The position numbers and the translations under genes are program-made. A model generated the notes under the pieces. That model was not told the origin of the DNA. It made no database searches and worked only from the letters and a program-made list of their open reading frames with translations. A stretch of 64,000 nt of DNA from Elmis aenea (taxonomy: Eukaryota; Arthropoda; Insecta; Coleoptera; Elmidae), in assembly GCA_947652605.1 (NCBI GenBank), contig OX393577.1, forward strand, positions 6,200,868-6,264,867, in the 5' to 3' direction. Of this stretch, positions 10,700 to 22,141 are shown piece after piece; positions within the stretch are counted from its first letter, which is position 1; each line of letters starts with the position of its first letter.

Positions 10700-12640
10700 A
10701 CTGGCGTAAAATGATTTTGGTACAATTTGGCTGCAGTTCACTGTAGATATTGATGTAAATATTTTATACATTGCCTGTTAATTTCTGTCATCTATGATTT
10801 TCGAATTGTTTTGACTTTTTGGTGTTAAAAAATAATAAGGATATGTCGATTACTATCCTTTGTTGCCACTTGCCAGATATTCAATTTTTGTTAAATCAGG
10901 AAATTGATGTAAAATCTTAGTGGCAAGATCTATAACACAAGAATCGCTTTATTTTCCTGAATTTTGGAGCTTTTTTAGAGTGCCTTCTATTAATTTTTTA
11001 TAAAGCAAAATTAAAATTCTCCAAGAGCAAAATTAGTTCGATCTGAATTTTAAAGTAATTTTAAAAAAGCGATTTTAATCAATCTACGAAAAGGTAGGCC
11101 AATATCAAAGAATTTTAACTTCCTTTTAACTTGCCTACTTGTAAATCAAATTACTGATGATCATTCATTCGCGCTGAATTTTGAGTTTACAGACCATAAC
11201 TTTTTTTGGTAGCGTATTAAACTTATGCCTGCCTATACATTATCTTTTCAACATCAATAATTGAAGAAAAATATATTTTAGTCCTATAACAAGCTTACTG
11301 CTTTTAAAAGACAAATAAATTATCTCGAAGCAAATTTTAAAAATATATACAGTAGAAAATGACACTTAAAAAATTGTCTTAGTGTGTATAAAGAAAAATT
11401 AGATATGATTTGCCTTAGATTGCGTGTTAAAATTTAACAGTTTTGAAGCAGATTAATTTTTAGTCAATTTTAATAATTTTTTCTTAAAAATCACCTCTGG
11501 ACTTCGCGAATCTGTTAAAATAATTGTGTTAAATTTTCGTGTTTTAGATCCAGAGTATTTAATAATTAACATATTGGTATGAAAATCCTAAATAAATTGC
11601 TTAAGCTATTAGATAACCTAGAGAGACAATTGTTTTAAATTCAGTGAGGTTTTGCTACTTACATTGATAGAATCTGTCTGCTTTCTTTGTCATTTGCAAT
11701 TTATCTATTGTTCAAAATTATTCTCATAGAAATTAACACCCCTAAATTTGCCCAAATAACAAAAAGCGACAGTGTCAAATTATCACAAAGTTTTAGAAAA
11801 TTTGACAGCAATTTTTTTCCAAGAACATCAAGCCGATTAACACTGATGACTGTCAATTGTGTGGATTGTTCTATTTAAAAAAAATTGCTTTTTTCATGAT
11901 TAAAGATCAGCAAAATGGAAAAAACAAACACCACTTGTTTTTAAGTTTTAAAAGTTTAATTATTTAGCAACCAGTACATATAAGAATTTTGTTGATAAAA
12001 TTTCCAAACTATTCCACACCTATGTAGGTTAACACCAATGTTGTTAAGTTATTAAATATTAACATTCCTTTAACTCTTGTTTTGATCAATATTTACATAA
12101 AAATGTAAATAATTCGAAAACTGTTGAATTTAGGTACACAAAACTTTATATATGTTTAAAGAAAATTCGCGTTCAATTCCAAAAAATTAAGAATACGTAG
12201 TGTTCTATACAAAATAATTTAAACCGATTGGTATACGGAAATGCAACAGTTGTTATAGTTGCAAATAATTTTTGCCTATAAGTACAGTTAAAGATTGTAA
12301 ACAACTGTACTATTTTAAACTTGTTTCATATTGATTGGTACATATGATATGAACGAAATAAACACTAGAGATATGTACATGAGGCGAAAGTTATTAAAAA
12401 TTATGCTTAAATTGTGCTTATTTTTAAAGAAGAATGAGTAATATACATTGATAGATTTTGTTGTCAAAAATCGATTTCTTTGTGTAATCTAACGTTGCAA
12501 AAAAGGTTTTGGATCTTAAAAACCAAACTTCATCTGCAAGGGATTGTATTTATTTATATTGCTACACAATAAGTCATCAATTATTCTTATGATTTCGACA
12601 TTTGATGTTGTGTATATAAAATATAATAGTATATTACATA
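10700..12640. other. No recognisable feature
   Basis: A+T-rich sequence without a supportable gene, TIR pair or RNA. The ORF at 11687-11878 is short and without recognisable features. Confidence 0.4.
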
Positions 12641-12684
12641 AAAAGAGTTGAAAGAAGCATACATATATTTCCACGAGTGCGTAA

Positions 12685-12750
12685 TTGCTTTACAACTCGT
12701 GTTATGTAGCTTACTTTTTCTACGATCACATAATACCTACGATTTTAACG
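12685..12750 (-). repeat. Dispersed repeat with hairpin (copy 2, inverted)
   Basis: ACAACTCGTGTTATGTAGCT followed by TACTTTTTCTACGATCACAT is the reverse complement of the repeat at 6803-6860. The similarity stops just after CCTACGATTTTAA on this side, which may be the true element end. Confidence 0.65.
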
Positions 12751-12825
12751 GCTTTTTGGCTGATATATACATGTAATTACGTTGTCTTGTCAATTTTGGC
12801 GTCAACTTTGACATTTCGAGACAAG

Positions 12826-12963
12826 TGTGCCTTTTGCTTACCGTGCGTTATGACTCTCTTACTAGGCATGCGGGAAGTGTTTAACGTTAGTCTACTTTGA
12901 TCATTTCTAAACAAACTGTGCGTTTTGCTTACCGTGCGTTAGGACCCACTTACTATGCATGCA
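12826..12963. repeat. Two-copy tandem repeat, about 92-bp period
   Basis: TTTTGCTTACCGTGCGTTA occurs at about 12832 and again at about 12924. Each copy is followed by a similar stretch ending in GCATGC. The two 46-bp cores differ at only a few positions. Confidence 0.8.
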
Positions 12964-12969
12964 GGTTGT

Positions 12970-13510
12970 ACATTATTAGTCATTTACAGTAGTGGTTGTA
13001 GAAAAAAAATTTGCTTTTCATCACAACTTTTCACCCAGTTTGTGAAGCTCTTAATGACACATCAAAATACTTAATTCTATAGTAACCAAGTTAATATGGA
13101 ATGTGAACGTTATTTATTTAGTGTCATTACTAAAATGCATAATTGATTATAAAACAAACGCCTTTTTAATCAAGACAAAAAGATCGTGCTCTAGTGAACG
13201 GAAAGCGACCTATCAAAATTTAATAACAACCTTAACCGTGGTGTATTTCCCGGCCCCTTAGTTTCAGCAAGGGTCGCGTGTTCAGTAAATAATATAATAA
13301 ATATAATTACTCGCAGTCGCCTGAATCCCCGTCAAATTATATTATTTCATGTGTACCAAATTTAATTTCAAGTTTCCAAACAATATTTGTGAAAGCCAAT
13401 ATCAAATTATATTTATCTACAAACTCATTCCTAAATTGAATATATCACGAACGTAGGAAAATTCGCCGCACAATAATCTCTGCGACAATGAAAACTGGCG
13501 ATAAACGCGA
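12970..13510. other. No recognisable feature
   Basis: Unique-looking A+T-rich sequence with no supportable gene or repeat. Confidence 0.35.
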
Positions 13511-13515
13511 AAATA

Positions 13516-13620
13516 CAGGGTGATACAAAATTTGCACAACTCGACCCATGAGGTTGTACAAAGATTATTTTAAACCGGAATACGACTACTAGAGATCTAA
13601 ACCAAACACGACTGAAAAAA
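13516..13620 (+). repeat. CAGGGTG MITE end (solo)
   Basis: TA-flanked left end CAGGGTGATACAAAATTTGC. I could not pair it with an unambiguous right end, so only the terminus is called. Confidence 0.5.
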
Positions 13621-13840
13621 TATGAGTTCATTGTGATAACGCAATAAATTAGGCAACGTTAAAAATGCCTAATTTTAAAATGAAAAAAATTTACCTCCTA
13701 TTAGAATTACCTAATATTTATTTCCGTATTTTTGATAAACTTTTAAACAAGAATAAATAAACTGGCGAAGGTTTGGTTTTTAAAAATGTTTAAAAAATCA
13801 CAATTGTCGAAAAAGAAAGTTTTCTGTATAAAAATTTATA

Positions 13841-14440
13841 CAGGGTGAGTCACGACAGACGCCACCGAGTTTTATGGCGAAACGGTATATATTTTCAAAC
13901 TTCTGTCGCGGTTAGATTGTGTAAGTCAATAAGGGCTACATTTTAAAAATATTTTCAAACTTACAGCGTGCTCCAAAAAAGAGTGGCATATGAAAGTTCT
14001 ACTTTTTCTTATGAAACACTCTGTATATTTTCGCATTTTTGGATTACTCTTTAAATTTACAAAAATGTTAAAGGTTATATGGGTCTAAAGTTAACCGTTT
14101 TCGTGAAAATTGCATTTTCATGAAAATGCAGTAGGTACTTTCAAAAATTTTCAACATTTGGAAAATTAAAAAAGTCTGAATAAATTCGCTTGGAAATTAG
14201 ATTGACGATAGATTAGTTAACACTTTGCACCACCTACATTTTAAAAATATTATACAGGGCGTTTTTTACGCTTGGTGAAACTCGTTAAACCTTAAACATC
14301 GATAACTCATTTTTCTTAAAAAGAACCCCCTATATTTTTCTTCACAGACTTGTACAAAATTTAATTATCTTTCGAAAACATAAAAGCTGTTTTTCACCTA
14401 AAATTTATTTTTTCCGAGATATCGCGATTTTATTGTTAAT
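13841..14440 (+). repeat. Degraded CAGGGTG-family repeats, related to the 17.3-kb foldback
   Basis: A TACAGGGTGAGTC end starts at 13841, and a second end, TACAGGGCGTTTTTTACGC, at 14255. The sequence between and after them (an AACACTCTGTATATTTT block, ACATTTTAAAAATATT, AATTTAATTATCTTTCGAAA) follows the order of blocks in the left arm and loop of the foldback at 17324-18473. This looks like an older relative without the second arm. Confidence 0.6.
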
Positions 14441-14811
14441 CATTAGGGCAAAGTGATACTTTCAAGTAGGCTATGAAGGTAGACAGCGGTAATTTGAAAC
14501 AATTGAAAGAAAAATACAAGAAACCTATAATTTTACCTTTTGCCTACACATTTTTGACTTAAAACTTTAGCAGGTATTACATTTTTTTTGACACTCAAAA
14601 TGCAGCTTTTTATAAGCAAAATAAGTTAAAACGACTTTTATTATTCTTAACTTCCATTTAGTATTTTGATGCACTTGTTCCAGCAAGTTACTTGATTTTT
14701 AATTGTTTAACCAATATTTTCCAGCTATTGTGTTTTTCACTAAATGACAAAATGATACAAACAGAAATTTCCAGAAAATGTATTTAACGTATTTTTATCC
14801 CTATTTAATCG
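14441..14811. other. No recognisable feature
   Basis: A+T-rich; nothing supportable. Confidence 0.35.
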
Positions 14812-14813
14812 TA

Positions 14814-15753
14814 GAGTAAAGGGCCCTAATATGGAACAGTTACTACCTTTTATGGAATACATCAGTTTTATGACAATGAATAAGCGATATCTGTTGAAAA
14901 GTATATGTACCTATTTGTACATCGATCACACATTCCCAAATGTAAAATAGTTAAAAAATATTCACTAGATTACATAACAGATTCAAATATATTTTTGACG
15001 TGCTACTGAGTTTTTAGGCTAAATCTTTCAGTGCAAAATATTATATGCTAGGGTAAATGATATAAAATATTTTATTGCATGTTTATTTAGGATGAGCCTT
15101 TACATTTCAATTAAAAAGACTAAAATTTTAATTGGGGCCATTTCATATTTTACATATACCGATTTTTGAAATGTCACATGATGCCTAATATGGAATACAT
15201 AGAGGTTCCTTGATAATGAAGATGATTATGGTCACTAAGTACAGCAATATGGGTTCAGTGTCAAAAGTGTCAGAAATGGGCAGACGAAAAATGTGCAAAA
15301 TACCCAAAAAAACAATTCTATTGTCCTACCTGTAAAAAATAAATAAATTATCAACATTTAGTTCGAATGACACTTGAATTATAATTTAATTTACATAAAT
15401 AACAGAGTTTTGGTTTGTTTTTAGTAATAATGCAAATCAGAAAGAAATAAAAGATTAATCTATGAGCAGTTGTTTATTTTAATGTATATTTCCTATATAA
15501 TTCTATATTCCATATTAAGAACCCCTAGTATTCCATATTAGGTAGGTTCCCTGGGAGCTTAATATGGAATAGTAGTAACATTTAAAAAAAATAGCTATAT
15601 AGGAAATATCTACCGTAATATCGTACCAGAATTCGAGTATTGTGTTGCGTATTTATTACAAATTCCTTAGATTTTTTTTGCAAAATTTTGTTGAATAAAT
15701 GTGAATATTATTGCTGAATACAAAAAAGTATTCCATATTAGGGCACTTTACTC
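14814..15753 (+). mobile_element. Pogo/Tigger-like transposon relic
   Basis: The TIRs are GAGTAAAGGGCCCTAATATG at 14814 and, in reverse complement, GAGTAAAGTGCCCTAATATG ending at 15753: one mismatch in 20. TA flanks both sides (14812-14813 and 15754-15755), as expected for the Tc1/mariner/pogo group. The 940-bp body retains the 3' end of a coding region (separate entry). The TIR-internal motif CCTAATATGGAATAC or close variants recurs inside at about 15183, 15508, 15533 and 15561 in both orientations, possibly as subterminal transposase-binding sites. The assignment to pogo rests on the TA duplication and the zinc-finger tail. Confidence 0.85.
15226..15342 (+). pseudogene. Zinc-finger C-terminal tail of a transposase
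   Basis: In frame 15250-15342 the sequence reads WVQCQKCQKWADEKCAK, then a short spacer, then FYCPTCKK and a stop. The pattern C-x2-C-x7-C-x9-C-x2-C with conserved Trp residues resembles the PHD-like finger at the C-terminus of many insect Tigger/pogo (DDE_1) transposases. Upstream, stops and frameshifts (for example TGA at 15223) break the frame, and no catalytic block is readable. Only the last 30 to 40 residues survive. Confidence 0.65.
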
Positions 15754-15755
15754 TA

Positions 15756-17090
15756 ATAACTTATTTCGTTATTTAGGTGTACTTTTCCTGTTATTGTTTA
15801 AAATTAAAGTGAAATAATGTCTTTAAAAAAGCAATTAATTGCTAATAGGTGGGAGGATATAAAAGGAAAAAATTTAATTAAGCTGTTGGGTTTTAATTTG
15901 TTAAATAATATTCGTTGGCGCTGATAAAAGGTAAACTTAGCGCAACGCACAACTGAAGTTTGGTTGTTTTTCCGATCCAGCATTCGCCGATCTTAAAATG
16001 GTTATCAATTTTTAATAGATAACTCGCTACAAAATAACATTCACAAGCAGGTGCGATGAAACCGGCATGTATTATTAATTTATTCGTTTTATTCCATAGA
16101 AGCTGCAGATGTTAACTTTGCTGTTTTATTTGGCTGTACTCAGAACAAAACACTTTAAAATAGTTAATATTTCAGGAACGAATTATATTTGATCGCTTCT
16201 CCCCAGTTTAAATGGGGGATGAAGTATTTGAACCGTTCTTTTTAGTACGTAAGAGGTTGGAAGTGTGTTTTCCATCAAAAACAAAGAACGACTATTTTAA
16301 TTTTCCATCTACAATAAGAATTCATAATAAAAGTGAGACGATGAAGCCGAAAGATTAACAATTGCATGTCTGAATAAAAGAGGAGGGTAAATAAAACAAG
16401 TAGATAATTTCTTTGGCAAATGCTGCATCCACTGAATAAAACATTTAAGAGCTAGAATGCGAATCGGGAGAGTTAACATAGACATGGTTATATCACGAAA
16501 CGTCGTTTATATTTAAATTTTTATCCCGTGTAATGGATAGTTAGGGCAGAAAGATATGATTTGCCAGTAGCTGGTTGGTTAGGTATGTATATATGTATAT
16601 ATTTGCCGAGAGTCGAATTGCACGACTAACCAGCCATCTTGAATTGATTTCCAATCGATGTGTCATTATATTAATTCTGATAAATAACGAATGAACGTTT
16701 ACCTACCTTTGCCATTACCAACAATCGTGATTTCTCGTTCTACTTATTTAGGCATTTTTAAAAAATGACAGATTGTATTATCTTCCTCTTTTAATTCAAC
16801 TGTTACATATTCATAAAGCTAAAAGCGTTTTAAAAATATACCGCCGACCCGACCCCTTGCGCCAATCGACACACTTTATATTTTATTAGCGTTAATTTGA
16901 CGTTCGGGAACATATTTTCAAAAACAATTTTCGTTCATTATAATGGACTGTTGACAAAAGACTTAAAATTCTGCGCCGAGAATAATGCACATTCATTTGA
17001 AATTTACGCAAACACATTTTAGGTTAAATAGTTTACTTTCAAATTAATTATCTGTACTATCAATAAAACTAACTACACAACAAGTCACTA
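15756..17090. other. No recognisable feature
   Basis: A+T-rich, unique-looking sequence. The short TATATATGTATATAT tract near 16585 and a tRNA-like TTCGA motif near 16612 were examined and not called. Confidence 0.4.
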
Positions 17091-17095
17091 ATTTA

Positions 17096-17290
17096 CAGGG
17101 CGCTCCAAATTTGATGGGATTACGTAGTGTCTCATATATTATTAAAGTTATAGAAGCGATTATATTACCAAAATTGGCTGGATTTTAAAGACAACATTGA
17201 TAACATTTTTCTCCAACTTACAACGGGTACAGACAAAGGAATGAGATTTTTAAGACGAATGGAGGAATGTACATAGACTTATTAATCATA
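17096..17290 (+). repeat. CAGGGYG MITE end (solo)
   Basis: The terminus CAGGGCGCTCCAAATTTGAT, followed by GGGATTACGT, closely resembles the start of the element at 22142 (CAGGGTGGTTCAAATTCGAT, GGGATTACAT). No matching right end was found. Confidence 0.6.
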
Positions 17291-17323
17291 TTAGCAATGA
17301 TAAAATTAGTCTAGAAGTGTAAA

Positions 17324-18473
17324 TTAGTAATAATATTTAAAAAAGTTCAATGTAAAAGTTGTTTGTAATCCTTTACTACATAAACTAAAATTATTTTTAA
17401 CTATACACAGTGTTTTGTTTTTGCGCACTGATACCAAACATTGTTTTTTTTTATGTGGAACACTATGTATATTTTGTAATTTTTTGATGAAAAATTAAGT
17501 TCTCTTTCAAAAATTTTATAGGTTGTTTATGTCTGAAATGAACCGTTTTTGAGTTATTAACGTTTTTTTGAAAATTTTGACAGATGCAAACCTTTATAAA
17601 AATATTTATATTTATTAACATAACAACACCAGAGCAATTAACTCTGGTAATTTATTAGACAATAGTGTCATAGTGATTGTTGACTAGTTACATTTTTAAA
17701 ATAATATACAGGGTGTTCGTTATACTCGGTCCATTTCGCTAAACTTTAAACGCATATGTCATCTTTTTCAAATAGAACGCCCTATATATTTTTACATTTT
17801 CTTGTAGAAAGTTTAATTATCTTTCAAAGTTGTTAAGCATGTTTTATGTCTAAATATAATATTTTTGAAGTTATTTCGTTTCTTATGATTATTTGCGAGT
17901 ATTTTACCTAAAATATCTGTAGTAGCCTTTGAAAATTCAAAACAATCTGTATGAACTGTCAATCAGAACAGTTAATCGGCACAATTTCCACTATTATGCC
18001 ACTAAAATTCCATATTTTTTAAAAACTGTAGATACACAGCATTCTGGTGTTATTTACTGCCATTTATGCCATATATCTATTCAAACCCTGTATATTATTT
18101 TAAAAATGTAACTAGTCAACAATTACTATGACACTATTGTCTAATAAATTACTAGAGTAAATCGCTCTGGTGTTGTTATGTTAATAAATATAAATATTTT
18201 TATAAAGGTATGCATCTGTCAAAATTTTCAAAAAAACGTTAATAACTCAAAAACGGTTCATTTTAGACAGCAACAACCTATAATATTTTTGAAAGAGAAC
18301 TTAATTTTACATCAAAAAATTACAAAATATACATAGTGTTCCATATAAAAAAACAATGTTTAGTATCAGAGCGCAAAAACAAAACACTGTGTATAGTTGA
18401 AAATAATTTTAGATTATGTAGTAAATGATTACAAACAACTTTTGTATTGAACTTTTTTTAATGTTATTACTAA
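17324..18473. repeat. Giant foldback: about 390-bp arms around a 372-bp loop
   Basis: The left arm 17324-17713 and right arm 18086-18473 are near-perfect reverse complements. Examples are TTGTTTGTAATCCTTTACTA against its inverse near 18405, and the inner edge ATATACAGGGT against ACCCTGTATAT. The loop begins with GTTCGTTATACTCGG and resembles 14255-14440. The outer edges are TTAGTAATAA-like on both sides. There is no coding capacity. The structure could be a single foldback transposon, or an inverted dimer created by insertion of a CAGGGTG element at the dyad. Confidence 0.9.
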
Positions 18474-18479
18474 TAACAG

Positions 18480-18862
18480 AGCTATCGAGTAATTCGTCTT
18501 GGCTGGGTCTTTTGGGTTGTCGTACATAATACAAACCACTTATTTTGTAAATAAAATAAAGTAGCAATTTTATTATGACGAAGACGCCAGAATCTTGAGG
18601 CTGGTCTAGGATATCTACAAGAGATCCTTTATACAAAATGATAAGTGATAATTAACTTATTCATATTAATAAATTTATCTCTTCAATTATTCAAGCATTT
18701 ATCAAATAAAAAAGTTTAGTTCACATAAACGTTTTCTGTTGTATCAATGTTATACGGATCGGTTGTAGCTGTTGTCTATCTGTTTGTAAATGGTCTGAGG
18801 GAATTTCACCGGAGTGCACTGTAACTCTGTCTGACAGTAATTTAATAAAAGAAATGCTTGTT
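18480..18862. other. No recognisable feature
   Basis: A+T-rich sequence outside the foldback; nothing supportable. Confidence 0.35.
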
Positions 18863-18931
18863 TACTCCGTGGTGGATCGAAACACGAACCTGTATGTAGC
18901 GATTTGCGTCCAGCATTCGGCTGCTAAAGAG
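18863..18931 (-). repeat. Possible tRNA-derived (SINE-like) fragment
   Basis: On the minus strand TAGCAGCCGAATGCTGGACG is followed, after about 15 nt, by ACAGGTTCGTGTTTCGATCC. These resemble a pol III A box and B box (GGTTCGANNCC-like) at roughly tRNA spacing. The acceptor stem does not pair well and the anticodon loop is not convincing, so a functional tRNA is unlikely. A tRNA-derived SINE head is possible but rests on two short motifs. Confidence 0.3.
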
Positions 18932-20130
18932 GGATATTATCCATATGCAAATTAGATTTATAACGCAGTAATAATGGAGATTCGCGGACCAAGATTAGTA
19001 ATTGACACGAAACTGAGTTAGCGTAGACTACGCTCAGATTTAGAGATGGCCGACATGGGAAAATGTTCTACTTTATTTTTCACGTAATATCGTCGTTACG
19101 AACTGACGGAAAAAACGTCCACGACTCTAGGAAATGCTAGTACCCCGTAGTTACAGTTAACTTCGTTGTTGCTGATTGAAGGTTTTCAATGTTCCGCTAT
19201 TAAACGTTATGTAAAATGTGTTATACTTAGGTATGGATAATATATTGTTGAGAGCGGCAACGCAAAAATTAGACATTGCTAACGTTTGTGTAACTTAGAT
19301 AAAATGCGATTTATTTAATGAATGTATTTTATACCTAAACAGAGTAGTTAATGTCTGAAACAGTTTAGGTATCTTTTAACAGAATTTACGGGGTCATTTT
19401 GAAAGAATTTAGTTATGCAATAATATTGAAATAGATGTGTTGCATCTTTCAATTGTATTTTTGCTTTTGAATACCACAAAAGTAAACAGGTTTAGTGTAA
19501 AATAAAATAAATACATTGTAAAATATGTTGGATTACAAGAACTTGAAAATTGAATATAAATTTTTTGTGTACCTTTAGGCATTTAAATAATTTTTTAAAT
19601 CAAAATAAATTACAAGTTTTACAATGTCAAATTGACACTTGCTTACATTTTGGCATTTGTTTTGCATCAGCGCGGCCTACTTAGGTGCATAAAAATGCAA
19701 TTAAATGGATATTTTTGTGAAAAGTATTGAACATCTACGGGATTTAGACATAGGACAAGGAACAACCCCTATAAAAATTAAAAGAAAAACATCTATCGAA
19801 TAGTGAAATGAAATAAGGGTGGTCACATTTGAAAATAAAAAGAGTTGTATCACTTTGACGTTTGGAAAGTTTGGCATTTTTTTTGTAAACACCCTGTATC
19901 ACTAAATTTAATTTTTTTATTATTAAAGTGTTGCTCCCTAACCAGACAAATATTATTGCTAAAACTTGTTTCTTAACTTCAAAAAACGAGGTCGCAACGA
20001 TTTTTTAAAGTTAAGCCTGCTGATGTGATTTTTCGGAAAACAAAATTTAAGTTGGCAAGACTGACATAAAGTCAAAAAGTGAACAGACATTTATGTAGAG
20101 GTTAAAAAATGACACCCGAAGACCTAAAAA
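18932..20130. other. Anonymous sequence with one solo MITE end
   Basis: Mostly A+T-rich. AACACCCTGTATCAC at about 19888 is a right-facing CAGGGTG-type terminus without an identified partner. No gene is supported. Confidence 0.4.
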
Positions 20131-20134
20131 TATA

Positions 20135-20193
20135 CCGGGTGTTCCGTTTAAAAAATCTTTGTTTTTATTATAACGCAAAAATGGCACACCCTG
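20135..20193. repeat. 59-bp mini-MITE with CCGGGTG/CAGGGTG ends
   Basis: It starts CCGGGTGTTCCG and ends GCACACCCTG, with TA on both sides (20133-20134 and 20194-20195). Both ends resemble termini of the larger CAGGGTG elements in this window, so this may be an extreme internal-deletion derivative. Confidence 0.5.
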
Positions 20194-20240
20194 TATAGCT
20201 GACGTAGATCTTTTTAAAACAATAATTTTGTGTATTAATT

Positions 20241-20575
20241 TTTTTTTCTATCTTCTACCGGCGGGTCTCTACGAAAGCCCGACGCGCTGTTGCAGAATCC
20301 TGTATATAATCTATTCCTTTTTCTACCCATAGGTGGAGTTTTTCCATACAACCAAAATTAGTTTTTTATAGCATTTTTCCAGTACTTTCTATTATGTGCT
20401 AAATTCTTTGTTTCTACCCATGTTTTCCCTTTTTTCTTTAAGATTTTTCCTAGTGCGTTGTCCCAAGTTTCCTTTGATTTTCCTCTGTTTCTTTTACCTG
20501 GCATTTTATTTTCCCATATTCTTTTAACTGGTTTTGAGCTTTCCAAGCTTTGTAAGTCAATTTTTCTTAAAGCCA
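20241..20575 (-). mobile_element. RTE-like LINE 3' end, 5'-truncated
   Basis: The minus strand contains the C-terminal tail of a non-LTR retrotransposon ORF. It starts VKRIWENKMPGKRNRGKSKE and ends WVETKNLAHNRKYWKN (reading frame 20546-20358). This fits the GRPR-x-W ... L-DR-x-W-R tail shared by RTE-like insect elements. After the stop there is a 3' UTR with CGGCGGGT near 20260 and a short A-run (T-run on plus) at about 20241-20249. The 5' end is lost at about 20575. It is a dead-on-arrival copy. The clade is inferred. Confidence 0.8.
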
Positions 20576-20769
20576 GTTTGGAACAGAATAATAAAATTGT
20601 TTTGTTTATTTATTTTGTATTTTTAATACATTTTAACGTCGGGTGTTATAAATTATTTGAGTTATTGGAGTGCCAAATCGTGCTGATAATTTTAAATTAT
20701 TGATATATTATCATGAAACATAAATCTACTTCAAAACGTCAAACAACGATGTTGCACTATATTCTTTAA

Positions 20770-21500
20770 CCCTTTGAGTCCCAAAATAAGTTTTATTGAT
20801 AAAAAGAAAAAAAATATTTACTTTATTAACTTAAAATACCATAACATGAACAATAAAAAAATCTGTTTGTAATATTATTTTTTTTAAATAGAAAAAAAGT
20901 CGGTGGTTTCATCAGATAACCACTGGGACAAAAAAAAACACTCCCTTTTTATGGTGTTTAATAATTTAATAATAAATAAATTTACTGTCAACCCAAAATA
21001 ATTTTTTTTCAAAAAAAAAAGTTATCATTCACTTCTTAACTTAAAATAAATTAAAATTAACATAATTTTTTGTTTACAATAATAGAATAAAAAAGCGGTG
21101 GTTTCATCAGATAACCAATGGCGCACAAGAAACACACTTAAAATATTTTTATAAATATTTTTTATAACTTCGAATTTAAAAGCAAATCCATAAACAAATT
21201 ATCACCTGATCATAATTCACTGATAAATTTACTTACCAGCCATTACAATCCACTAATTGCGTAAAATTTAATATTTTCTTGCCATTTATCATTGCTTGAT
21301 AAAGCAACTTACACCATGCAAAACATTTAAATGAAATTTTGGTATACGGACCTATTTTAGTACAAACTTTTGCTTTTTGCCAAGAGATGGTGCTATAAGA
21401 CATAGAATAGCAATAGTGGTTTTAAAGCTTGGTCACTGGGTATCATAGAATAAATTATTTGAAAGGTGGTTTCTCGGTGAAACCACAAGGAACCAAAGGG
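20770..21500. repeat. piggyBac-like MITE, TTAA target duplication
   Basis: TTAA flanks both ends (20766-20769 and 21501-21504). The TIRs read CCCTTTGAGTCCC (left) and CCCTTTGGTTCCT (right, reverse complement). TTAA plus CCCTTT matches piggyBac-type termini. Inside are three copies of a GGTGGTTTC...GATAACCAC-like palindrome (20902-20923, 21098-21119 and a variant at 21465-21486). The rest is A+T-rich and non-coding, 731 bp in all. Confidence 0.85.
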
Positions 21501-21504
21501 TTAA

Positions 21505-22139
21505 CTTGGCGTATTTTAAAAAAAGGAACACATTTGCTTGAATTTCTATCGATATTTTTTATAATTTGTGCAGTTTTCCACCTAAAATACAAAACGATAC
21601 TTGTTCAAGAGATCTGAAAGTGTGCGCATTAATTAAATTTTTTCGAACTTTTCTTATTCTTCTTTGAATAGCGAATGTGCGCCAGTCGTAAAGTAATAAA
21701 AGTCCAGCCAGCAACAGGCCTGCGTAGGGAATCCAATAAAATATTACGTTATCGTTAATTTTTGCTGCTGTTTTTAAGCATGTGCGTTTTTTTTTTTGTT
21801 TTATTGAAGGTAACATGAACTACTTCGTCATTGTGATTTGCTAAATTATTCATAAGACAATGAACATGAAACAGTCGTGAATAGCATTCAATATTCTAAG
21901 AAAACAATGACAACGTATATTTGTGAAAAACTTACATCAATTTCGTGAATAAGAAATAATACATACTAAACATAGTATACATACTATTGAAATTAAACGT
22001 AACGTGACCACGAGAACGTGTACGTTTGGATTTGCCAAACATATACCTACCAATGGGATCGACCAACTAATAAAACAATACATCCATGTCACGTTTATTA
22101 AATTTACCGCAATTTCAAGTTTCTTAGTACGAAACTGTG
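21505..22139. other. No recognisable feature
   Basis: A+T-rich; short ORFs on both strands match nothing I recognise. Confidence 0.35.
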
Positions 22140-22141
22140 TA

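Noticed and set aside
16600..16640. tRNA-like motif (AATTCGACTCTCGGC on minus)
   Set aside because: No paired acceptor or T stem and no A box at the right distance.
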